In this document: piece by piece, positions 56,058 to 64,000 of the stretch
Layout: each line of letters begins with the position of its first letter
How positions within the stretch are numbered: the stretch's first letter is position 1
Assembly: GCA_014621425.1 (NCBI GenBank)
Contig: JAANBB010000077.1
Coordinates: 60,349-124,348 of the forward strand
Source of the DNA: Cylindrodendrum hubeiense
Lineage: Eukaryota > Ascomycota > Sordariomycetes > Hypocreales > Nectriaceae
Direction: 5' to 3'
Length of the DNA stretch: 64,000 nucleotides
The notes under the pieces: generated by a model
The model's input: the letters and a program-made list of their open reading frames with translations, nothing else
Database searches by the model: none
What the model was told of the DNA's origin: nothing
Made by a program: the position numbers and the translations under genes

Positions 56058-57435
56058 ATGGATCTCCTTTCTACCACAGTCGGTTGCATTTCGCTCATCG
56101 AGGCTATCGGCAACACTTCAAATTCCATTGCATCATTTGTCAGAAATGTCCGCGATGCGAAACAGGAGCTTTCTCAGGTAGACCAGCACTTATCAAACTT
56201 GAAATTCACTCTTAATATTATCCAAGAGGATGGCGGGCCTGGAGGAGGGACTACAGTTGACCAGCAAGAGAAGATCAAAACAATCATCAACCAATGCTTC
56301 GAAGTCTTAGAAGAAGTGGACGCTCTCGCCAAGCGGCATGAGGGGCCCTTTGGGCCCAGTCGGTGGGCCATACAAGGCAAGGCAAAGCTCATGGCTTTAA
56401 CTCCAGTTTTAGACCAACGTATTAGAGATTTGGAATCGATTACGACCGCGATTAACAGGTAGGCAAATTCCTTCTCAAGTGTTAAGAACTTTGAGGGATC
56501 ATGTTGACTCTTCCCAGGCCAATTATTAAAGCTTCATACGAAGAGGTCGTAAAAATCAACGATGAATGTAGAGGGATCAAGAAAGATACTCTTGCACTAC
56601 GAGAACGCATTGAGTTCCTGGCATCTCAAGCTTTTGAGCAAGGGTGTAACCTCTCCTATATAATTGCTTACATGAATACTGAGAAGCAATCCCCTAAAAG
56701 AGACATGGTATGTGAGGAGGAAGACGAGGCCGTCGTATCAGTTTTCGGCAGTGGTTATTTCTCGGACACAACAACTGCAAGTGTAACAGAACACTGTGTG
56801 AAACATATATTCCCAGGGGCATCTATATGGGTGTAAGACATGCTGTTTAAACCCCTTTTCTCTGGTGGTATTGACCGATATTTAGCGGCTATGAGAAACC
56901 TTCACCGCCCACAAGGATTGAAGATAGCCACGTGCTAGATGCCATCCAGTCTGGAGACTACCAATCTATGGAACAGCTGTTGACAAATGAGCCAAGTCTA
57001 CCAAACATGGAGATGAGATTTCCGCCTCAAGACTATTCTCCATCCCCCAGTCCCAAGACAGGAGTAAAAAAGACAAAGGGGGACCAGATCCGAGAACAAT
57101 TCAAACAAAAGGCTTGGGCAAATGCTGTGTCAAATGCTGTGCGGTCACCTTCTGCACCGGCTGTTCTAGAATCACCAGTTCCGTCATGGCGAACACAATA
57201 TTCCCGCCCTATTCGCACAAAGTCACAAGAAGAACTTTGTCAGAAGTTTAAGCACCAGACCCAAACAGAACAGAAATTACGAGGCAAGTCCGCACCAACA
57301 ACATTATCTTCCGAATCAAGTTACTCTACTTCGACATCTTCAACGGAATACTATAAAGGTGTGGTATCAACAAAGAATGAAACTGCCGAAGAGTTCAAGC
57401 GCATGGTACACAACCTTGCGAAAGGTCAATCCTGA
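56058..57435 (+). CDS. Solo Helo-like/PigL_N-type protein without NBD
   Basis: Three exons: 56058-56458, 56518-56832 and 56886-57435, 421 residues; both joins rebuild continuous text (INRPIIKASYEE; SIWVGYEKPSPPT). The N-terminal ~200 residues are helical and start MDLLSTTVGCISLIEAIGNTSNSIASFVRNV, the profile seen at the head of many fungal STAND proteins. A later part has acidic patches. The C-terminus is disordered and basic, with many Ser, Pro and Gln, and ends in a KNETAEEFKRMVHNL helix. There is no nucleotide-binding or repeat domain. Stand-alone versions could act as regulators or effectors of full-length relatives; that is inference. It is tail-to-tail with the Cys/His-rich gene 57632-58396. 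Confidence 0.78.
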
Positions 57436-57631
57436 TATTTTATATAAGCATATTTTTGTATTTTATCTTTACCCTCATAATTTGTATCTTCTATTAAGAG
57501 TATTCTGAGTGAATTATTCTGTATTGTGATAAGCCCGCATACCTGACCTGCCTTGAATCCATCTCCTTTCAGCATACCATTGTGGGCCGATCAATGTAAC
57601 CTCTTTTTCTAGCTACCGTACGAGGTAGGAC

Positions 57632-58396
57632 TTAATTCTTCAACAAGCGTCTAAGGTCAATTCGCTCTTTGAAACTGCATCTGTGGTGCTTCTGCTCATA
57701 CTTTTGCATTCGCTCGACTCTTTCAACAAAATCCATGCTGTCCAGTGTTCCCTGAGTATGTTGATGGTGGAGGTGTGCCTCGCATAGATTCGTATCTACG
57801 TTAAGCGCCCTTGACCCGCATCCACGGTAGACACAAATGTGATCCTGACAGTACCGGGACAGTTGTCTGGGAAACACTGGGTTGTACCTATCGGTGAGGC
57901 ATCCTAAGTCAGTCGCTGCGCAGGTATGATTCTTGCAGAAATGCCCTTTGCGTCCATCCATGGCGAAAACCACTCTCCCCATGCAATTTCCAGACGCACA
58001 AACATCTCTGGGGCTAAAAGGTAGCGATGGTGGGGTATTTTCGTCGAGACTAGAGCTCAAGCTCTGGGCGTCCTTTCCAATGTCTCGTTGTTTGCCTTTC
58101 ATCGATTTGGAGAGTTTATCAAAGTCACCAATGATCTCGGAAATGGTATGGATGGTCTTGATATTCTCTTCCTTCTTATGCTCTGCTCGAGCCATACTAA
58201 CGGCGCAGTCTCGGCAGTACGTCCCTTTGGCATGATGGTCTTGGAAAACGCTGGGAGGAAGGTCGTCAATATCGACTTGGTTAATCCTCCAAAGGAGGTC
58301 GCTCTCGACACAACCAAAGGGGTCAGCACAGTTCACAACTGCGTTCGCCCTTTGGTAATGCCGACATTCGAATTTGATCCTCAGAAATTTGCACAT
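57632..58396 (-). CDS. Cys/His-rich protein, probable zinc-binding
   Basis: Single exon, 254 residues, no signal peptide. It starts MCKFLRIKFECRH, with a second C/N-x-C pair, so C2, C11, H13 and C23 could bind metal. Two further Cys/His groups follow: TYCRDCAVSM near residue 60, and a C-terminal set (DVCASGNCMG, GHFCKNHTCAATDLGC, RYCQDHICVYRGCGS, LCEAHLHHQH). A Lys/Glu-rich helix and a Ser-rich linker separate the two. The arrangement looks like two zinc modules joined by a linker. I do not recognise the family; sequences of this style are common in filamentous fungi near Helo-like genes, by recollection. It overlaps no other gene and converges on the solo Helo-like gene with 196 bp between stops. 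Confidence 0.72.
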   Translation of the reverse strand: MCKFLRIKFECRHYQRANAVVNCADPFGCVESDLLWRINQVDIDDLPPSVFQDHHAKGTYCRDCAVSMARAEHKKEENIKTIHTISEIIGDFDKLSKSMKGKQRDIGKDAQSLSSSLDENTPPSLPFSPRDVCASGNCMGRVVFAMDGRKGHFCKNHTCAATDLGCLTDRYNPVFPRQLSRYCQDHICVYRGCGSRALNVDTNLCEAHLHHQHTQGTLDSMDFVERVERMQKYEQKHHRCSFKERIDLRRLLKN

Positions 58397-59070
58397 TTTG
58401 AAGTGGTTTTTTCTTTCTCGATTTGACGATGAACTTTGAAGGCTGAGCTGAGCTCGATGGTGTTAATTAAAAATTTTGTGTGGTTTTTGGATTACTGGAT
58501 TTGCCGAAGGCAGTTTCCTTTAAGTAGCCATGAAATGAAAGAAAAAATTGCGATTGTTCTATGTTCTTAATCCTTTGTTCATCCTTGTAGGATCTACACC
58601 AATGTGCTAACTGTCCGCTTTTCACGAACAGTTTCAAAGATTTCAGTTCACTATAGTTTATTAAGTGGCCATGGAACCCGGAGAAAAGTCTAGCTGGCGA
58701 GAGCACTCTGTTTCGATACTCTCGAACAAAGAACAAAAAAGATACCGGTTCATGAACAAAGCTGATGGCACACAGCCAATGCAAGTCGCCCCGCCCGAAG
58801 TGTGCCTCGGCAATGCAACGCAACTAGGATGTGCCAGTTCCTATTTCTTGAAAGAAAAATAAATAAGTTCATGTGGTCTCCGTGATAATAACAGCAGGCC
58901 AAATGAAGATAAATGGCCCTCTTTAGTATCCTAATTCACCCGCCAGCCAAATCACGTGTTGAGTTTCAACAGGTCATTTGTATGATGTATCAGTGAACTT
59001 TGTTGGATCCCTCGACCATCACCTTTGACCTGCTTTTCCATTTCCTCCCTGCACCGCAAATTCCTTCACA
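58397..59070. other. Divergent promoter region
   Basis: About 670 bp with no coding signal. Confidence 0.45.
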
Positions 59071-60129
59071 ATGGGACAGTTGAGTTCATTCTATTCTTGC
59101 CGCAGCGAGCTGCCCCCATCCGCTCCAACATCGCCCCTTTTGAACCTCCCTATCGACATCATTCTACTGGTAGAGGACCATCTTCGTCAGACTCCGGAGT
59201 CCATCTTCACTCTTGCATTTACCTGTAAGACTTTGCACAAGCTGCTCATCCCATCGTCGCCGACACTGACGCCACGGGCACGCGAATCTCTCCTTCTTCT
59301 TCTCGAAAAGGACCCTCGAATTGGGAGCCATGCCTCCTATTGCCATTTCTGCCGCGTCCTACATAGCTTCCCACAGTCCTGGGGTCCGATGAACAACGAC
59401 CATATGCTCCTCAGTCCAGAATTCATACGTTCACGTCCATGTTATTATCATGGCTGTTTCTCAGGGGGATATGGGATATACCATCTGAGCTACGATCACG
59501 CGCGTCTTGTGATGAATCGGCATCTCTATGGCGCGCCTTGCGGCTTGCCCCTTCAGAATTTAAAGGCGACCTCTATACCTGACCTCGTCACCCCTCAATG
59601 GAGGCGGACTTGGTCTGCCAGGGTCATCGAGAACGAGCTCTTTCTCCACATCATACATACTTTCGACGGTTCCGGCATGTCTGACCACACTCTCCGATCA
59701 ATAATCGACAGAAGAAGTAACTACCGCATCTGTTACCATATTGATACAAGCCGCCAAGTCGCAGCTCTCAAAAGAACCACAGCTACAGCATCATCATGCG
59801 AGACTGGTGAACTATTCTCCGAGTGTCGAGACGTCATCGGCTCATGCATTATCTGCCTTACCGATCACTGCACGACCATCGAGCGGAAGAAGCCTCGAAA
59901 AACACTGTTGCCGAGCACATGGACCCGGAATCAGCCCGCGAGCTCGGGTTGGATCATCACAATCATCACTTACCATCAGCTTGGGGCCTGTCGTTCTCCG
60001 TTTGGCTGGAAGTGGGGAAGCTTTGCAGGGTCAATTCGAGCTAAGGTAGGTAACTGGAGAATCGATCACGATTACCCATCGGGCTCAGTGATGGACAAAT
60101 GGTTGGTATCACAGGCTGGTGAAGCCTAA
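59071..60129 (+). CDS. F-box-like protein, related to the 48.1-kb gene
   Basis: Single exon, 352 residues. The N-terminal helix set is LLNLPIDIILLVEDHL, then TPESIFTLAFTCKTLHKLL, an F-box-like region. A CHFCRVLH pair and other cysteines follow. The C-terminus contains GSCIICLTDH, then TYHQLGACRSPFGWKWGSF and SGSVMDKWL, the same order seen in the F-box-like gene at 48.1-49.1 kb. That supports common ancestry despite low overall identity. As an F-box protein it would recruit substrates to an SCF ligase; this is inference. Confidence 0.72.
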   Translation: MGQLSSFYSCRSELPPSAPTSPLLNLPIDIILLVEDHLRQTPESIFTLAFTCKTLHKLLIPSSPTLTPRARESLLLLLEKDPRIGSHASYCHFCRVLHSFPQSWGPMNNDHMLLSPEFIRSRPCYYHGCFSGGYGIYHLSYDHARLVMNRHLYGAPCGLPLQNLKATSIPDLVTPQWRRTWSARVIENELFLHIIHTFDGSGMSDHTLRSIIDRRSNYRICYHIDTSRQVAALKRTTATASSCETGELFSECRDVIGSCIICLTDHCTTIERKKPRKTLLPSTWTRNQPASSGWIITIITYHQLGACRSPFGWKWGSFAGSIRAKVGNWRIDHDYPSGSVMDKWLVSQAGEA

Positions 60130-61379
60130 AGCCTTGCAATGGACCTTTCAATGAAGTCCTTGCGATATTGAGATGGATAGAAAAGTCTGATGGAAAAAAC
60201 ACACCACACTCATCAGCACACGATTTGGTAGTGTATGGCAATAGCGGCTAGACTTGTCAGAATATCAAATCTCAAGGTGACAACCACACAATGACCAAGC
60301 CAGCAACTGGCAATTCGAAAGTGAGACGCGTGCGATCATATCCTTTGAGGAAGAACTGGAAAAGTGTCACATCTCGTAGCATATCTGATGGAACGCTATA
60401 ATAAAGATTCAGACTGCATAGGGATCAAGCCACGCATAGGACCGATAGGAACCACGGACGGGATCAACTTTCAGATAGGAACCTTGGATAAGATAAACCT
60501 TAAATAGGATCTCTAAGATCATGTCTTGACCCAACTTGGAGGAGTTATCAGTCTAAAGACCCCTAGATCCCTGGGTATAAGAAGCTGGCTACTGTTCGCT
60601 TCAACAGATAGAAAACAACAGCATCTTTTTCCCCTGTCACACGTATACTCCTTCCTTTTAGATGCAAACAGGGATGGTGAAAAACAAGTAGAAATTAGAG
60701 CCGTAGTGGTAGCCATGCTGTAAAGGTTTAAGCACTGTAAAGACAGAAAACCACAGGGAAAAATAATTGTCAGGGTCTGATGAGTGATCCGCCCGTATGA
60801 AGGAGAGTCCGGGTGTGCCATATACATATCCCGTCACGTCCCTTGTGCCCACATATTAAGCATTAGCTGGCATGTCAAGCCTCCCCAACACAGTAATAGA
60901 GATCTTATAAGATTTTATAAAGTGAGGGTATTTGAGAGATATAGTAAGAAGGATCATTTCTATGCCTATAGTCGTTGGCGCGGGCTTATAAGAGTCCTAG
61001 CCCACGTGACCGTAGGGAGCTTGAAACCTCAGGCCGGATCCTGAGCATGAGGCGGCTCAAGATCCGGCTTTCCGTATCATCTATCTGACGACTCCTACTC
61101 ATTCTATCCACTCGACTACCTCGCGGCAGTCCAAAGTCACGGACGGTCTCGCCACAAAGAACCCTCGGCCCCAAACCCTATCATGTATTCCTTCCTCCGT
61201 TGCGCCTATGTGTCCCGGCCTCTGATTCCTGCCATACCCATGGTCCACAGAGCGTTAAAGCTTTCAGCAATAACCCAATCCACCTCCGAACATATCCTAA
61301 TTTTTAACCTTCAGAAGTATCTCAACTTCTTTGGGGCCTTGGTTGACTTGCTTTTCTGCTGGCATCCTGCTGAAATCAC
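60130..61379. other. Intergenic region with possible solo LTR
   Basis: About 1.25 kb with AT-rich stretches and short direct repeats (GATAGGAACC-like at 60448 and 60474). A possible LTR remnant occupies 60768-61183. No gene seen. Confidence 0.45.
60768..61183. mobile_element. Possible degraded solo LTR
   Basis: Starts TGTCAGGG and ends CCCTATCA, close to the TG...CA inverted ends of fungal Ty3/gypsy LTRs. About 416 bp. It has internal AT-rich stretches with TATAAGA-like strings. No target-site duplication is evident, and no internal coding region is nearby, so the call is tentative. Confidence 0.3.
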
Positions 61380-62011
61380 TCAAACGGTTTCCTTGTCGTC
61401 CTTCTTCTCCTCGGTCTTCTCGTCTCCATCCTCAATCTCAACGGACTCAACAGCAGCGCTCAGGCCACTCTCCTCGTTTGTGGTCTCGAGGCTCTCTGCG
61501 ACCTTCAAGAAGTACTTGGCGATCTCGTTGTGGTTGTTGAAGTAGGCAAGATCCAAGGGCACGTAGTTCTGCTCGTTTGCAAGCGCAGGAGAGGCTCCCT
61601 GATCCATCAAAAACTTGATCGTATCGAGGTGACCACCCAGAGCTGCCCAGTGAAGGCCAGTATTTCCATGCTCGTTGCCCTCATCAAGGAATGCTTGCTT
61701 CTCCTCCTTTGGTCGCGACTCGAAGTACTGAACCAGTTCTCGGACAACCTCTTTGAATTAAATCAGCCTCAAATTCTCTAAATTTTCCGGAAATTTAGCA
61801 GCAATGTTGACATACCTAGGTGACCGTTTCCAGTCGCCATGTGCAGGCATGTGGATTTGGCGTTATCCTGAGCGGCCGCGACGACCTCGGCCGGCGTCAC
61901 ATTCTCTCGCTCTGCTAGGCTCTTCAGGGTCTCGACTAAATCCTCCTTCTCGCCTGCACGAGCAAAGTAAATGAGATCATCGATCTCGTCTTCTGTGAGT
62001 TTGGGAGCCAT
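61380..62011 (-). CDS. yar1: Ankyrin-repeat protein, Yar1-like
   Basis: Two exons, 61816-62011 and 61380-61750, 188 residues. The join gives CLHMATGNGHLEVVRELVQYF, one full ankyrin unit. A second unit is TGLHWAALGGHLDTIKFLMDQGASP, then VPLDLAYFNNHNEIAKYFL. The N-terminus MAPKLTEDEIDDLIYFARAGEKEDLVETL and the acidic C-terminal tail (EIEDGDEKTEEKKDDKE) match the small Yar1 family, which in yeast chaperones ribosomal protein Rps3 and aids 40S subunit maturation. It is on the same strand as spo11, with only about 220 bp between the spo11 stop and its ATG. Confidence 0.85.
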
Positions 62012-62230
62012 GGCGATGATTTATGATGTTTGGGAGTAAAGAATACAAAATTTTATGAAGAATGAGGGGACTGTGTGGGTAAATACCCCGCACTTTTCGC
62101 ACGGTACACGTGGGGTGGGGGTACAGGGTAAGTCATGCTGAGTGGAGCAATGATTGCGACTAATTACCTACCGTTGTTCTCTGGCTGGCTACTTCTGTAC
62201 CAGAAATAGTCTTTAACTTCATCTGAGATC

Positions 62231-63825
62231 TCAAGAAAGAGCAAGGTTGATTTCTTGATCCAGCCATTGACATAAATTCCCGGATTCGTCAAGCCACTCG
62301 ATTTCCGCCTTAGCTCCGAGATTGAGCATCACTTGAAGTTCCCGCCTCATCTCGTTGACTTCCTCACCTGTTGGAGAGTTATGAAGCACTCTCAACGCTG
62401 ATTCAGCAGCTCGGCGATCTCTTGCAGACAAGTAGGTTACTGGATCGTGGCAATAGGTTGAAGAAACAGAGGTCTTGGTTGCGATGAGCGTGAGTGCTGA
62501 ACCCTGGCTGTGTTGGCTGGACGCTAGATCGGGACTTTGGGTTGCAACCTCTGATCCATGAATGTGCAGCAGGTGGCTTGACTTGATCCCTAGCCATCTT
62601 ATTCCAGGTGTGCGGGCATTTGTCTCGTGGGCTAGCTTCTGAGAGCCGTATCGATAACATTTGAGGATGTTGACACCATCGGGGTCGAAGTCCATCAAGC
62701 CGAGTATCGGCAATCGAGGATTGGCCGTGTGGACCAGGTTTAAAAATGATCGAGTAATCAAGTCAGGATATCCTTTTGCCTGTGATGGTTAGATCCGTCA
62801 TCCAGGGAAGAGAGACCCTGCCTACCGTGAGGACGACACCAGGTCCGCAAGAAGATGTCATCCAGAAATGGGAGGAGCACAGTGATCGGAAGATAGCCTA
62901 TGTCTATCAGCACGGCAAGGATCAAATTCAGTATGGGCTGGCTAACATCTTTCTCGACAACTAAGATCCATCTCAAATTGTCGACGTTGACCTTCGAGAT
63001 GGATTTGGTTGATGGGATGGGAATGCCCTGGTCTGTTAGAGGCAGCCCAATTGCATGGCATCATGCACACTTACCAAATTACCTGCCATTGAATCAAGGC
63101 AGCTGCCATCCCTCAGCTCGATTACCAGGGGCCCTGCCAATACGCCTTTTGATGCGGCCACCTATTCTGATTAGCTGCATTGGCGATGTACTTGCTGACA
63201 GGCGCACAATGTTCAAGTCCCCACGATTGACACCAAGCGTAAAAGCGAGATCGTCGACTAGCTCATCTACTTGGCTTTGCTTGTCGAAGAGGTCTTGGTA
63301 CTGGTAAAAGATGTGGCTACAACGCGACCCCAGTTAGCACAGCACATGAGGTGTGCGTCCGGGAACCTAGACACACCGCTTGGTGAGTATGGTCCCAGAA
63401 ACCAGCGCATCATGGGCCAACTGGAGAATGAGAAGAATTCTTGCTGGTGTCTGTTAGCTCAGGACGAACTTGAGGCATTGAGCAAAGAGCTGACCAAACT
63501 TGCGGGCCTCCTGCACGGTTCGGCCAGGAAAGCGGATCTGCTCCGGACGGGTTTCACTGGCCCTACGAGCAGAGCTTCTGCGTGACAGGGTAACTGACAG
63601 CTCTTGACATGCAGCTAGGGAATCCACACACGTCTCCAGGATGGATTCAATGCGGGCGACAACGGCGCCGACGGCCCCGAGAGCGCCGCGGGATGCCGTC
63701 GTATTCGCATCGGCGTCGTCGTCGCCATCCTCTGTCGTGGTTGGTGGTTCTTGGCTGTCGACTTGGCTACCGTGCATTAGTTCTGTTATAGCAACATGCT
63801 GGATGACACTTGTAGTGACATCCAT
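62231..63825 (-). CDS. spo11: Spo11-type meiotic double-strand-break protein (topoisomerase VI A-like)
   Basis: Seven exons: ~63495-63825, 63377-63443, 63208-63316, 63083-63161, 62947-63032, 62826-62897 and 62231-62779, about 430 residues. All phases add up. Exons 1-2 join as ARKFARILLILQ; exons 2-3 as TKRHIFYQYQDLFDKQ, where Tyr137 is the likely DNA-linking tyrosine. The exon-4 part is VAASKGVLAGPLVIEL. The Toprim domain has VVEKD (metal-binding Glu), then GLMDFDPDGVNILKCYRYGS with the D-x-D acidic cluster. These match Spo11/Rec12, which makes the DNA breaks that start meiotic recombination. The 5' end is uncertain: the frame continues upstream to 63864 without an ATG, and an upstream exon near the window edge is possible. 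Confidence 0.85.
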
Positions 63826-64000
63826 GTTCCTTGTGGCTGACTCCAAGTCTTCGACAATGGGCAAATAGAAGCATGGAGCACCTGAAGAGAGTCACAGAGG
63901 GGGAGATGCGATGGAGAGCGAAGGTAGGCAATAGCTTCACGAGAAGCGCGTTGACAGTCGTGGAGTTGTTTGCCCACGAGGCCTTTGTCACATGTGAAAG

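Noticed and set aside
1..64000. CRISPR array or bacterial operons
   Set aside because: Intron-bearing eukaryotic genes throughout; no regularly spaced repeats were seen.

Overview
This window is nuclear DNA from a filamentous ascomycete, most likely a Sordariomycete and perhaps Hypocreales. The evidence is short GT-AG introns of roughly 45-140 bp with CTAAC-like branch sites, fungal families (Zn2Cys6 regulator, Dal5-type and MCT-type MFS carriers, DUF1996, BIM1-like, PigL_N/Helo-like N-termini, DUF7025-AAA) and a tRNA-Glu with a short intron. Genus was not determined. All exon joins were made by eye from splice motifs plus frame arithmetic and family motifs.

0-13 kb is a nutrient-use block: a secreted GH3 glycosidase (-), an MCT-like carrier (+), a Dal5/ACS-like carrier (+), a Zn2Cys6 transcription factor (+) and a phytanoyl-CoA-dioxygenase-like enzyme (+). 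Two of these carry one-base reading-frame problems. 13-16 kb holds a mitochondrial helix-rich membrane protein, tRNA-Glu(UUC) and a small orphan gene. 17.4-19.9 kb is a Helo-like/ankyrin protein with a hydrophobic tail. It is divergent from a Ubc7-type E2 (20.5-21.1 kb), which converges on an auxilin/Swa2-type J protein (21.3-24.1 kb).

24.1-28.7 kb is gene-poor. 28.7-41.5 kb is rich in surface and secreted proteins: a DUF1996 protein, a one-pass Ser/Pro-rich membrane protein, a GPI-type Ala/Thr-rich protein, a BIM1-like protein on a transmembrane anchor, and a small Cys-containing secreted protein. The housekeeping gene for pICln lies among them, divergent from an uncharacterised gene. 41.8-47.4 kb has an ICL/PEP-mutase-like enzyme, a GNAT acetyltransferase, a Cys-rich small protein and a PAF-acetylhydrolase-like lipase.

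47.4-61.4 kb looks accessory: two related F-box-like proteins, a 101-bp tandem duplication, a DUF7025-AAA ATPase, a SAM methyltransferase with nine N-terminal histidines, a solo Helo-like protein tail-to-tail with a Cys/His-rich protein, and a possible degraded LTR. 61.4-64 kb returns to conserved genes: a Yar1-like ankyrin protein and a seven-exon spo11 whose 5' end is uncertain near the window edge.
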